A stretch of 64,000 nucleotides of DNA, taken from the NCBI GenBank assembly GCA_016713875.1, contig JADJOI010000003.1, positions 2,542,001 to 2,606,000 of the forward strand, in the 5' to 3' direction. Source of the stretch: Flavobacteriales bacterium. Its GTDB lineage: Bacteria; Bacteroidota; Bacteroidia; Flavobacteriales_F; PHOS-HE28. Under the pieces are notes generated by a model. That model did no database searches, was not told where the DNA came from, and saw nothing but the letters and a program-made list of their open reading frames with translations. A program made the position numbers and the translations under genes. Below, in pieces: positions 51,196 through 59,755 of this stretch (its first letter is position 1; the number at the start of each line of letters is the position of its first letter).

Positions 51196-52722
51196 ATGGT
51201 CCAAGGTGCGGTGCTTGTGGCGATGGCCGTGTGGAGCACGGGTATTCTGCATGCGCAGGCCGAACTCCATGTTTTGCTCAACTTGGCCAATTGCGAAGCC
51301 CATTCACGGCAGATCGCCACGTTGAACGACCTGCCCCGAGACCTGAAAAAAACCGTCTGGTTAAGCCGGTCGGACAGCGCTCTGACGCCGTGGGTGGTGG
51401 ATCGATTTGCTCTTGAAGGGATCAAGCAGCTTGGATTCCGCTATCTCTCCCCTCAACGCTTGAGGGGATACCTCGGCCAGTATGGCACATCCACCTGTTT
51501 CGTCACGGTCGGACTGGACACGGTGGACCGATTTCCTCTGGAGGCGCTCCCCTCTCGTGCGGCCGAGATCAAGGATGCGCACGCGCGTGCGAAACTCGAC
51601 CCTGCCAGAGAAGCCGGGCTTGCGCTCATCGCACCACCAGCCGTGCAGGATCCGAGTGCGGGTCCGGGTTCTCCCTCCATGTATTCTGTCACCACCGGTC
51701 GACGTGCTACTGTCGTGCGGACGCGCCGTTGGAAGGTGGAACGAACGGCCGACCAAGGCCCGATCAGCTCGGCCGTCCAACTGGTCGCGACCCAACGTTC
51801 AGTCTGGCTGCTGGACGAGATCGTTGGAATGGTATACAGGATGGACCTGGACACTGGCGATCGCGTCCAGCTCGTGAAGATCGGCGATGCGCACGCATTA
51901 ATGAACCTGGCCTCACGAAGCGCACCGGCCGCCGCAGGTCTTGCGGTACTGGATCTCCGGAGTGAAGGGCTCATCCATGCGCGCACGCCGGAAGAGGGCT
52001 GCGGACTGGTCATGTGGTGCGTCGATCCAGCAGCAGATGATCGGAACATCCGTGCGGCCCGAACCCAGCAGGTCGTGTTGACACTGCCGACACAAGGTGA
52101 ACCGACCTTGACCCGCGTGATCGATCGATCGGCCGTCGATGGACGAGGGCTGATGCTCACCCCGAGCGGCCTTGGGCACCTGGACAGCGTTCATATCGCA
52201 CAGATCTTCAAGTTGGATGGGGCGGACGAAGGCCATCCGCTCTTCGCCGAGCTGCATTGGCGGGGGGATTCCATGTACGTCGGCCAAACCGTCCCGTTCG
52301 ACTATTTCAACGAATCCTGGGAAGGGTTGAGGCCCTACCAATTCGTGAACGGCCACTTCAGTGCGGACCACTTCATCTATGCCTCTGCTCCGCGCATGGT
52401 GTCGCTTCGGGATGGGAAGCAGAGCGACCTCTCAGCTCTTTTAGCCATACCACCAGGACCTGTCGCCATTCACATGAGGCAGAACTACTTTACCATGAGC
52501 ATGCATTGCGAAAAGGACACGATCAGCATCGTGTACTTCTCCAACGATGCGTTGCACCTCGCGCGCATCGGTCATGCGCAAGCCGGATCATATACACCGA
52601 TCGACCTCACGCCCATCCCTTTGAAGGGTCATGACGTGAAAGCGCTTCAACTGATCGGCACGGACCAGCTCCTTGTTCTTTCCGCTGCGTTGGATGAAGT
52701 GGTCCTGTTCACGTTCGAGTGA
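51196..52722 (+). CDS. secreted propeller-like protein, unknown function
   Basis: 508 residues from ATG 51196 (MVQGAVLVAMAVWSTGILHAQ, a signal peptide); an upstream ATG at 51163 adds 11 residues. The first part (HVLLNLANCEAHSRQIATLN, then LKKTVWLSRSD) could be a degraded thioredoxin-like fold. From about 180, repeated strand groups such as VAIHMRQNYFTMSMH, VWLLDEIVGMVYRMDLDTGD and LVLSAALDEVVLFTFE suggest a beta-propeller of the six-bladed kind. No lipobox or T9SS tail is present. Codon use is less GC-rich than in flanking housekeeping genes, consistent with later arrival. Confidence 0.65.
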   Translation: MVQGAVLVAMAVWSTGILHAQAELHVLLNLANCEAHSRQIATLNDLPRDLKKTVWLSRSDSALTPWVVDRFALEGIKQLGFRYLSPQRLRGYLGQYGTSTCFVTVGLDTVDRFPLEALPSRAAEIKDAHARAKLDPAREAGLALIAPPAVQDPSAGPGSPSMYSVTTGRRATVVRTRRWKVERTADQGPISSAVQLVATQRSVWLLDEIVGMVYRMDLDTGDRVQLVKIGDAHALMNLASRSAPAAAGLAVLDLRSEGLIHARTPEEGCGLVMWCVDPAADDRNIRAARTQQVVLTLPTQGEPTLTRVIDRSAVDGRGLMLTPSGLGHLDSVHIAQIFKLDGADEGHPLFAELHWRGDSMYVGQTVPFDYFNESWEGLRPYQFVNGHFSADHFIYASAPRMVSLRDGKQSDLSALLAIPPGPVAIHMRQNYFTMSMHCEKDTISIVYFSNDALHLARIGHAQAGSYTPIDLTPIPLKGHDVKALQLIGTDQLLVLSAALDEVVLFTFE

Positions 52723-52767
52723 CCGCCCGGGAGTGGCGGGTCAACGTTGTGAAAGCGCTTGAGCAGG

Positions 52768-53133
52768 TTACTTCTCCGCCAACCACGCCGCGTAGCGCAT
52801 GCGCGTCAGCACCTTCTGCAAGGCGCGCAGCACCAGCTGGCCGGCGAGTTCGGGCAGACCTCCCGCGGCCATGCTGCGTCGGGCGTGCGCCTCGGGCAGG
52901 TCCACCCGGTAGAGCACCACGCCGAGCGCATGCTGCCCCTGCCGGTGGCGGTCCTCCACCACCGGCAGCACCTGGGCCCGCAGCGCCTCGAAGGCCCCCT
53001 CCCCCACCGCGGGCACCACGAGCTCCGGGGTGTTGAGGTCCTTGCGGAGCTGCGCCACGGTGGCCGCCAGCACCTCCGCACGGTCCAGGCCGTGCAGCAG
53101 CCCGCCTCCCGTTGTTGACAGATCGCCGCTCAT
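52768..53133 (-). CDS. conserved hypothetical protein
   Basis: 121 residues, no signal peptide or membrane helix. The sequence LAATVAQLRKDLNTPELVVP, a central ALGVVLYRVDLPEAH and the end LVLRALQKVLTRMRYAAWLA recall a small cytosolic Bacteroidota family in which a helical N-part is followed by LLYRVDV-like and an E-x-x-K-I/V-L end; this is recognition from memory only. The role is unknown. A TAGTTTTC box at 53140-53147 lies just upstream on the minus strand, back to back with a TATTTTCG box for the next gene. Confidence 0.65.
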   Translation of the reverse strand: MSGDLSTTGGGLLHGLDRAEVLAATVAQLRKDLNTPELVVPAVGEGAFEALRAQVLPVVEDRHRQGQHALGVVLYRVDLPEAHARRSMAAGGLPELAGQLVLRALQKVLTRMRYAAWLAEK

Positions 53134-53173
53134 CCTGTCGAAAACTACGCCGAAGCCCGCGGGAACATGGCAC

Positions 53174-53181
53174 TATTTTCG
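53174..53181 (+). promoter_or_regulatory. minus-7-like box TATTTTCG
   Basis: Identical to the box before pdxJ, about 55 bases before ATG 53236. It argues against an ATG at 53167, which would start upstream of the promoter. Confidence 0.45.
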
Positions 53182-53235
53182 TCGCCCGCCGGCACCGGAC
53201 GACCGGCCCTCCACCGCAAACGGCACCAACCCACC

Positions 53236-54117
53236 ATGCGCATCATCCCATCCAGCCTGCTCCTCGCGTTCTGCACCCTCACGGCCACCGCCCAGTACGG
53301 CACCTTCGACGCCAACGCGGTGAAGGACGCATCCACCACCACCACCCTGGTGGTGCTCGACGCGGGCGACAGCCCGTACAACCGGGCGATGATGGACGCC
53401 GTGAAGGCGCACTGGACCTTCACCAAGAGCGTGGACTTCATCACGGTGAACGACCTGGCCACGCAGCCGCTGGGTGCCGACAAGACCTACCTGGTGAAGA
53501 CCCTGCGCAACGACCCGGAGAAGTTCACGGGCACGTTCCTCACGCTGATGCGCGGCTGGAAGCAGAAGAAGGGCGAGGTGCTGGAGGTGACGGACAATGC
53601 CATCGTGAACCTGCCTCCGTCGCAGGACGTGGCCTTCCTGCAGATCGACCCGGCGGGCATGGCCACCCATGGCACCACCGCCTTCGTCAACCTGTACCTG
53701 AAGGCCATCCAGGACTACCTCAAGCAGGTGTCCACCGGCAAGATCACCGACAAGGCCACGGCCGACCGGCTGTACGCCGGCCGCAACCGGCTGCTGCGCG
53801 ACGAGCTCGACCTGTGGATCGCCAAGGAGCACCTGGACAAGAGCCTGCCCGATGCGGCCGCGGTGAAGACGCACTACACGCACAGGGCACAGGTGATGGA
53901 CCTGATGCAGTTGAACGCCGCGGTGGGCAAGGGAGAGGGCGGCGTGGCCGTCACCGACGTGCTGCTCACGGGCGAGCACAAGAACAAGCACTGCTTCAAG
54001 CGGGTCTTCAAGGTCAGCACTGGTGAACTGATGTACCTGCGGGACGATGCGGCCATCTTCGGCAAGAAGGAAGGGCTGCTGGACGAGGACCTCAAGACCA
54101 TCGAACGAGCACGCTGA
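53236..54117 (+). CDS. secreted hypothetical protein
   Basis: 293 residues from ATG 53236 with signal peptide MRIIPSSLLLAFCTLTATAQ. The mature protein contains TLVVLDAGDSPYNRAMMDAV, a DKTYLVKTLRNDPEKFTGTF strand-helix region and a Lys-rich C-terminal half (RRLLRDELDLWIAKEHLDKS-like and DVLLTGEHKNKHCFKRVFKV). It looks like a periplasmic alpha/beta protein, but I know no family. A strong terminator follows at 54138-54165. Confidence 0.75.
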   Translation: MRIIPSSLLLAFCTLTATAQYGTFDANAVKDASTTTTLVVLDAGDSPYNRAMMDAVKAHWTFTKSVDFITVNDLATQPLGADKTYLVKTLRNDPEKFTGTFLTLMRGWKQKKGEVLEVTDNAIVNLPPSQDVAFLQIDPAGMATHGTTAFVNLYLKAIQDYLKQVSTGKITDKATADRLYAGRNRLLRDELDLWIAKEHLDKSLPDAAAVKTHYTHRAQVMDLMQLNAAVGKGEGGVAVTDVLLTGEHKNKHCFKRVFKVSTGELMYLRDDAAIFGKKEGLLDEDLKTIERAR

Positions 54118-54137
54118 ACTCCATCAGGAGCATCCAA

Positions 54138-54165
54138 GGAAAGGGCGCCACAGGGCGCCTTTTCC
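54138..54165 (+). terminator. strong hairpin terminator
   Basis: GGAAAGGGCGCC (54138-54149) pairs with GGCGCCTTTTCC (54154-54165) with one G-T pair and loop ACAG. A TTTT run sits in the 3' arm. It lies 20 bases after the stop at 54117. Confidence 0.75.
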
Positions 54166-54208
54166 GTTCAAGCGCCGAACATTCCGGATCGGCCGTCGTT
54201 GCTGGAAC

Positions 54209-54451
54209 ATGGACCGGCTGCCTCCTGCGGTGCACGTGACCACCGCCGCGCTTCTCCTCAACCTCGCCCTTGGGCTCTTCGGAGGGCCTCCCTGGCTCAT
54301 CGGCGGTCTTATCCTGGTGGGACCGGGCCTGGTGCTCTGGATGGTGTGGTCCGTCCTGAACGACCGCCGCGTCCAGGTGCGTGACCTGGACCCGCAGGAA
54401 GCCTGGGGCTACCAGGACCGGCCCGACCTGCGCCCCATGGACGAGCAGTGA
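54209..54451 (+). CDS. small membrane protein
   Basis: 80 residues from ATG 54209: MDRLPPAVHVTTAALLLNLA, with helices TTAALLLNLALGLFGG and LIGGLILVGPGLVLWMVWSV joined by a short turn. A polar tail, NDRRVQVRDLDPQEAWGYQD, would lie in the cytosol. No family is recognised. It lies alone between a terminator and the epimerase gene. Confidence 0.6.
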   Translation: MDRLPPAVHVTTAALLLNLALGLFGGPPWLIGGLILVGPGLVLWMVWSVLNDRRVQVRDLDPQEAWGYQDRPDLRPMDEQ

Positions 54452-54528
54452 TGGTGAAGGATCGTGAAAAGCGTCAACGAAGTGTGAACGCGGTCGGCTG
54501 CTGAACTGCGGCATGTTCCCTTTGCACC

Positions 54529-55428
54529 ATGAGCACGATCCTCATCACCGGTGGAAGCGGACTGATCGGTTCCGCGCTCACGGCTCACCTGCGGCAGGGC
54601 GGACACGAGGTGCGCTGGCTCGGCCGCGCGGTCGCCGGGTCGGACGGTGTCGCGGGTTTCGCCTGGCATCCTCGGCTGGGCGCACCTGACGAGGCGGTGC
54701 GGGACGTCGAGCATGTGGTGCACCTGGCCGGCGCGCCGATCGCGGACAAACGCTGGAGCAAGGACCGTGTGCGGGAGCTCACCACGAGCCGAACGGCCGG
54801 TCCTGAGGCCCTCTGGCAGGCGGCCCAGCGCACCGGGTGGCGGCCGCGCTCCTTCGTCAGCGCATCCGGGTCCGGGTGGTACGGTGCAGGTCGCTGGAAC
54901 ACGCCGCTCGCCGAGGAGGCGCCGTCCGGCAAGGACGTCATCGCCGGCATCACCACGGCCTGGGAGGCAGCGGCGGACCGCTGGTCGCCGCACGCACGGG
55001 TGGTCAAGCTCCGCACACCGATCGTGCTGGCGCGCACCGGGGGCGCACTGCCCCGGCTGGTTCGGCTGGCCCGCCTCGGACTGGCCGCAACCTTGGGCGA
55101 TGGACGGCAGGTGATGACCTGGGTGCACCTGAACGACCTGGTCTCCGCCTATTCGGCCGCGCTCTTCAACACGGACCTGCGTGGGGCCTACAACGTGGCC
55201 GCGCCGGAACAGCCGGACAGCCGGACCTTCATACGCACGCTGACGCATGTGCTGCATCGACCCTTCGTGATGCCGGCGGTGCCGGGCATCGCATTGCGCG
55301 TGGCGCTCGGTGGCATCGCCGATGTCCTGCTGGGCGGCGGTCCCATGCGCACCAAACGGTTGGAGGCCACCGGCTGGCGGTGTGCGCACCCCGGACTGGA
55401 GGCTGCGCTGCGCGATCTGTTGCGGTAG
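54529..55428 (+). CDS. TIGR01777-family epimerase (SDR39U1/YfcH-like)
   Basis: 299 residues. The Rossmann start is ILITGGSGLIGSALTAHL (4-21), followed by VVHLAGAPIADKRWSKDRVR, the family's typical loop. Then come SFVSASGSGWYG, with the Tyr that replaces the usual SDR triad order, and VVKLRTPIVLARTGGALPRL. The C-terminal DUF1731-like part is PFVMPAVPGIALRVALGGIA and MRTKRLEATGWRC. Members are NADP-binding oxidoreductases whose substrates are unknown; some act with cell-division or plastid systems. It converges on the polyprenyl synthase gene with only two bases between them. Confidence 0.92.
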   Translation: MSTILITGGSGLIGSALTAHLRQGGHEVRWLGRAVAGSDGVAGFAWHPRLGAPDEAVRDVEHVVHLAGAPIADKRWSKDRVRELTTSRTAGPEALWQAAQRTGWRPRSFVSASGSGWYGAGRWNTPLAEEAPSGKDVIAGITTAWEAAADRWSPHARVVKLRTPIVLARTGGALPRLVRLARLGLAATLGDGRQVMTWVHLNDLVSAYSAALFNTDLRGAYNVAAPEQPDSRTFIRTLTHVLHRPFVMPAVPGIALRVALGGIADVLLGGGPMRTKRLEATGWRCAHPGLEAALRDLLR

Positions 55429-55430
55429 GG

Positions 55431-56390
55431 TCAGTGCACCCGATCGAGCAGGGCCTGGGCGAGCTCGCGCAGCGGGGCCTTGCGGGCGTCGGCCACGTCG
55501 ATCGTGTCCAGGGCGTCCAAGGCCATCGCGTGGTGACGCTCCACCTCGGCCGCGGCTTCGGCCTCCACGCCGAGCTCGTCCAGCACGTGCAACATCCGCT
55601 GCACGTCGCGTGCCTCGGGCGCCTTCGCCAACTCCTCCCTGAGCTCGGTGCGCCCCGCAGCGTCGCTCTTTTCCAGGCCGCGGATCAGCAGGAAGGTGCG
55701 CTTGCCGGCGCGCAGGTCGCCCCCGCGTTGCTTGCCCACCTTGTCGGGATCGCCGAAGGCATCGAGCAGGTCGTCGCGCAGCTGGAAGGCCAGGCCCAGG
55801 TGCTCACCCATGGCGCCGATGCGCATGCGCTCGGCGGACGGTGCCTTGGCGAGGGTGGCCCCCACCTGCAGCGCGCAGCCCAGCAGAACGGCGGTCTTCA
55901 GGCGGATCATCTCGGTATACTCGTCCACATGCACGTCGGCGCGGTGCTCGAGGTCCATGTCGCGCTGCTGGCCTTCACAGACACCGAGCGCGTAGTGGCT
56001 GAAGAGACGGAGCACCTCGGGGTCGCGCGCCATCAACTGATAGGCCTTCACCAGCATGGCATCGCCGCTGAGGATGGCCGTGTTGACGTTCCACTTGGTG
56101 TGCACGGTGGGCATGCCCCGGCGCAGCGGCGCCTGGTCCATGATGTCGTCGTGCATCAGGGTGAAGTTGTGGAAGAGCTCGATGCCGAGGGCCTCATCGA
56201 GCACATCGTCCGGATCATGGCCGAAGAGCTCGGCGGCGAGCAGCACGGCGCCGGGGCGCACGCGCTTGCCGGGCAGCCGCATCAGGTAGGCCATCGGGGC
56301 GTAGAGCGGATCGTCGGGCAGGCCGGCCACCCAGCGCTCGATGCGCTGTTCGATGCGCGCGCGGTGCGCGGCGAGGATCCCGGTGCTCAT
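55431..56390 (-). CDS. polyprenyl diphosphate synthase
   Basis: 319 residues, trans-isoprenyl diphosphate synthase. It lengthens allylic diphosphates with isopentenyl diphosphate to make carriers for quinones or cell-envelope lipids. Both Asp-rich motifs are present: DDIMD at 81-85, followed by the basic APLRRG, and DDLLD at 206-210. The IPP-binding GKRVRP is at 41-46. Residues before the first motif (LFHNFTLMH) are bulky, which may limit product length; short-chain (C15-C20) or medium chain cannot be settled. The ATG at 56390 overlaps the rfbA stop (ATGA), so both are coupled. Confidence 0.92.
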   Translation of the reverse strand: MSTGILAAHRARIEQRIERWVAGLPDDPLYAPMAYLMRLPGKRVRPGAVLLAAELFGHDPDDVLDEALGIELFHNFTLMHDDIMDQAPLRRGMPTVHTKWNVNTAILSGDAMLVKAYQLMARDPEVLRLFSHYALGVCEGQQRDMDLEHRADVHVDEYTEMIRLKTAVLLGCALQVGATLAKAPSAERMRIGAMGEHLGLAFQLRDDLLDAFGDPDKVGKQRGGDLRAGKRTFLLIRGLEKSDAAGRTELREELAKAPEARDVQRMLHVLDELGVEAEAAAEVERHHAMALDALDTIDVADARKAPLRELAQALLDRVH

Positions 56391-57250
56391 CCCTCGGTGA
56401 GCCGCATGAGGTATTCCCCGTAGCCGCTCTTGATCAGGGGACGCGCGAGGGCGTGCAGTTGTTCGGCGGTGATGTAGCCTTTCTTGTAGGCCACCTCCTC
56501 GATGCAACCGATGCGCAGGCCCTGCCGCTCCTCGATCACCTGCACGAACTGGCCGGCCTGCATCAGGCTGCGGAAGGTCCCGGTGTCGAGCCAGGCGGTA
56601 CCGCGGTCCATGATCTCCACCTTCAACCGGCCCTGCCGCAGGTACTCCCGGTTCACATCGGTGATCTCGTACTCGCCCCGTGCACTGGGCTTGAGCGCGG
56701 CCGCGATGTCCACCACGTCGTTGGCGTAGAAGTACAGGCCGGGCACCGCATGGTTGCTCTTGGGCCGCTCCGGCTTCTCCTCGATGCTCAGCACGCGGTT
56801 GTCCGCGTCGAACTCCACCACGCCGTAGCGCTCGGGATCGCTCACGTGGTACGCGAACACCAGGCCACCGTCCGGGTCCGTGTGCTGGGCGAGCATGCGG
56901 CCGAAGCCGCGGCCGTAGAAGATGTTGTCACCCAGGATCAGCGCCACGGGGTCGCGCCCCACGAAGTCGCGGCCGATCACGAAGGCCTGTGCCAGTCCGT
57001 TGGGCACCGGCTGCTCGGCGTAGGTGAAGCTGCAGCCCAGCTGGGCGCCGTCGCCCAGCAGCTTGCGGAAGCTCGGCAGGTCGTGCGGGGTGCTGATGAT
57101 GAGCACCTCGCGGACGCCGGCCGCCAGCAGGGTGCTGAGCGGGTAGTAGATCATGGGCTTGTCGTACACCGGCATCAGTTGCTTGCTCACGGCGAGCGTC
57201 AGCGGGTGCAGGCGGGTGCCGGATCCCCCGGCCAGGATGATGCCTTTCAT
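56387..57250 (-). CDS. rfbA: glucose-1-phosphate thymidylyltransferase
   Basis: 287 residues, normal RmlA length. It makes dTDP-glucose from dTTP and glucose 1-phosphate, the first step to dTDP-rhamnose and related sugars for surface polysaccharide. Motifs are GIILAGGSGTRLHPLT (3-18, nucleotide binding), KQLMPVYDKPMIYYPLS, YAEQPVPNGLAQAF, LILGDNIFYG (metal and sugar) and ITDVNREYLRQG. The start ATG overlaps the RND gene stop, and its stop overlaps the polyprenyl synthase ATG. No rmlB, C or D gene is close by, which is unusual since these normally cluster. Confidence 0.95.
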   Translation of the reverse strand: MKGIILAGGSGTRLHPLTLAVSKQLMPVYDKPMIYYPLSTLLAAGVREVLIISTPHDLPSFRKLLGDGAQLGCSFTYAEQPVPNGLAQAFVIGRDFVGRDPVALILGDNIFYGRGFGRMLAQHTDPDGGLVFAYHVSDPERYGVVEFDADNRVLSIEEKPERPKSNHAVPGLYFYANDVVDIAAALKPSARGEYEITDVNREYLRQGRLKVEIMDRGTAWLDTGTFRSLMQAGQFVQVIEERQGLRIGCIEEVAYKKGYITAEQLHALARPLIKSGYGEYLMRLTEG

Positions 57251-59676
57251 TCGTCGTCGGTGGTGCTGTCGGTGGCCAGCGCCGCGGTGTTGTCACGCCC
57301 GGGCTCGAGCTTCAGTTCCATCAGGTCGATGTCCTCCTCCTCATCGAGGATCTCCAACAGCGGTTCCTCGAAGGCCTTCGTCATCAGCGCCTTGTTGAAG
57401 GAGATCAGCAATGAGGGCAGCACCAGCAGGTTGGTGAACATGGCCACCAGCAGGGTGAGGCTGGTGAGGATGCCGAGCGCCTGGATGCCGCCGAAGTGCG
57501 AGAAGGCGAACATGCAGAAGCCGGCGAGCAGCACCACGCTGGTGTAGATGATGCCCACGCTCACCTCGCGGGTGGCCAGGTCCACACTGCGCTTCAGGTC
57601 ATGGCCGGTGAGCCGCAGCTCCAGCCGGTAGCGGGCCAGGAAGTGGATGGCGTTGTCCACCGCGATGCCGAGGGCGATGCCGAAGACCAGGATGGTGCTC
57701 GGCTTGATGGGGATGTGCAGGAAGCCCATCAGCCCGGCGGTGACCACCAGGGGGATCAGGTTGGGGATGAGCGACACCACGAGGATCCGCAACGAGTTGA
57801 ACAGCAGGGCCATCATGCCCACGATGAGCACCACGGCCCAAAAGAGGCTGATCACCAGGTTGCTCACCAGATAGCTGCTGCCCTTCAGGAAGACCACGCT
57901 CGTTCCGGTGAGGGTCACCTTGTACTGATCGGCGCTGAACAGGCTGTCCACCTGGGTGCGCAGCTTGCCGAGCACGGCGTCCATGCGCATGGTACCCACG
58001 TCGGCCATCTGCACGGTGATGCGGGTGGTGCTGCGCGTGCTGTCCAGGAAGGCCTTGGCCATGCCCTGCTTGCCGTCCAACGCCTCCAGGTACGGCGCGA
58101 TGAAGGTCTTGTCCGTGCTGGTGAGCAGACCGTAGGCCGCCGGGTCGCCACCGTAGAAGGCCTGGCGGGTGAACTTCACGGCGTCCACGATGCTCAGCGG
58201 TCGGCTGAACTCAGGGTGCGTGGCCAGGGTGTCGCCCAGACGGTCGATGCGCTTGAGGGTGGCGTCCTTGAACACCCCGTTGCGCTTGCCGGTGGACACC
58301 AGGACCTCCAGCGGCATCACGCCCTTGAAGTGCCGCTCGAAGAACCGCAGGTCGGTGAGCACGGGGTTGTCCTCCGGCAGGTCGTCCACGATGCGGCTCT
58401 CGTCGCGCAGGCGCAACATGCCGAACAGCGCGAAGACGAAGACGAAGGCGGTGATGGCGTAGATCAGCGGCCGGCGGTCGCGCACTGTGCGCACGATCCA
58501 CTCCACGGCGGCATCGAGCCAGCGACGCTCCAGGTGCTTGAGGTGGCGCGGCTTGGGCGCGGGCATATAGCTGAAGAGCACGGGGATCAGCAGCATGCTC
58601 AGGGCCCAGAGCACCATGATGCCGAACGTGGCGATCCAGCCGAACTCCTTCAGGGTATCGCTGTAGGTGAAGCAGAAGGTGGTGAAGCCCACCGCGGTGG
58701 TGGCGTTGGTGAGGAAGGCGGCGGCACCGATGCGGCTGATCACGCGCTGCAGGGCCTTCATCTTGTTGCCGTGGCGCACGTACTCGTAGTGGTACGCGTT
58801 GATGAGGAACACGCAATTGGGCACGCCGGTGACGATCACCAGCGGGGCGATCACGCTCATGAGGATGGTGATCTTGTAGCCGAGCAGGCCCATGGCGCCG
58901 AAGCTCCAGACCACGCTGATGGCGACCACGCCCATGCAGATCCACATCACGCGCCAGCTTCGGAAGAAGAGCAGCAGCAGCACGCCGCACAGGAACATGC
59001 TGAGGCCCATGAACACGGGCATCTCCGCCTTCACCATGCCGGTGCTGCGCACGCGGATATAGGGCAGGCCGCTGAGATGCACCGGCAGCCCCTGCTCGGC
59101 CTCGAAGCGGCGCGCATGGGCCTCGATGCGGTCGACGACATCGCCGCGCCGTTCGCTGTTGAAGCGCGCCGCGTCCACGAACACCATCATCAGGCTGGCC
59201 TTGGCGCTGTCGTTGTAGAGCAGGTCGGCATAGAAGGGCAGCGCCCGCACACGGGCCCGCAACGAGTCCATGGCCGCCTGGTCCCCCGGTGGGCCCTGCC
59301 ACAGCTCGCGCAGCCGGAAGCGTTTGAGGCTGTCGTCGCGAAGCAGCTCGAAGAGGTGGGCCTCACTGAACACCGAGTCCACACCGTCCTCCTGCTTCAG
59401 GCCGTCGCCCAGGGCACGCCAGGCGGTGAAAGCCTTCGGGGTGTACAGTCCATCGCCCTGCGTGCCGATCACCAGCACGTTGCCGTCCTCGCTGAACTGA
59501 GCCAGGAAGCGTTCGTACTCGACATAGGCACTGTCGGTGCGCGGCAGCAGGCCACCGTGCTTGAACTGCATGGCCACATGGGTGGCCTCGTAGCCCATCC
59601 AGCCGGTGAGCAGGGCCACCATGACCAGCACCGCGATGCGGTTGCGCAGGATCCTACTCGCCAGCCAGGCCCACAT
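57247..59676 (-). CDS. RND-superfamily transporter (MMPL-like)
   Basis: 809 residues from ATG 59676 (MWAWLASRILRNRIAVLVMV). It has two RND halves, each with a first helix, a large periplasmic loop and a five-helix bundle, for example LLLLFFRSWRVMWICMGVVA and VLIVGMMALLFNSLRILVVS. The typical IPNLIPLVVTAGLMGF and GIALGIAVDNAIHFLARYRL regions are present. Such proteins export lipids or hydrophobic compounds with proton motive force. The C-tail is acidic (LEILDEEEDIDLMEL). An ATG at 59703 lies in the loop of a terminator hairpin and is not credible. It is coupled to rfbA and a polyprenyl synthase, so a lipid or glycolipid cargo is possible. Confidence 0.9.
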   Translation of the reverse strand: MWAWLASRILRNRIAVLVMVALLTGWMGYEATHVAMQFKHGGLLPRTDSAYVEYERFLAQFSEDGNVLVIGTQGDGLYTPKAFTAWRALGDGLKQEDGVDSVFSEAHLFELLRDDSLKRFRLRELWQGPPGDQAAMDSLRARVRALPFYADLLYNDSAKASLMMVFVDAARFNSERRGDVVDRIEAHARRFEAEQGLPVHLSGLPYIRVRSTGMVKAEMPVFMGLSMFLCGVLLLLFFRSWRVMWICMGVVAISVVWSFGAMGLLGYKITILMSVIAPLVIVTGVPNCVFLINAYHYEYVRHGNKMKALQRVISRIGAAAFLTNATTAVGFTTFCFTYSDTLKEFGWIATFGIMVLWALSMLLIPVLFSYMPAPKPRHLKHLERRWLDAAVEWIVRTVRDRRPLIYAITAFVFVFALFGMLRLRDESRIVDDLPEDNPVLTDLRFFERHFKGVMPLEVLVSTGKRNGVFKDATLKRIDRLGDTLATHPEFSRPLSIVDAVKFTRQAFYGGDPAAYGLLTSTDKTFIAPYLEALDGKQGMAKAFLDSTRSTTRITVQMADVGTMRMDAVLGKLRTQVDSLFSADQYKVTLTGTSVVFLKGSSYLVSNLVISLFWAVVLIVGMMALLFNSLRILVVSLIPNLIPLVVTAGLMGFLHIPIKPSTILVFGIALGIAVDNAIHFLARYRLELRLTGHDLKRSVDLATREVSVGIIYTSVVLLAGFCMFAFSHFGGIQALGILTSLTLLVAMFTNLLVLPSLLISFNKALMTKAFEEPLLEILDEEEDIDLMELKLEPGRDNTAALATDSTTDDE

Positions 59677-59686
59677 GGGTTCGGAC

Positions 59687-59712
59687 AAAAAGGCCCCGGC
59701 CATGCCGGAGCC
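59687..59712 (-). terminator. hairpin terminator with T run between DUF5686 and RND genes
   Basis: On the minus strand GGCTCCGGC and GCCGGGGCC pair (one G-T pair) around loop ATG, then TTTTT. It ends transcripts of the 59756-62194 gene and fixes the RND start downstream at 59676. Confidence 0.8.
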
Positions 59713-59755
59713 CGCGCAAAGGAACGAGATCCGGGGCAGAGCGCCTGTTCAACCC

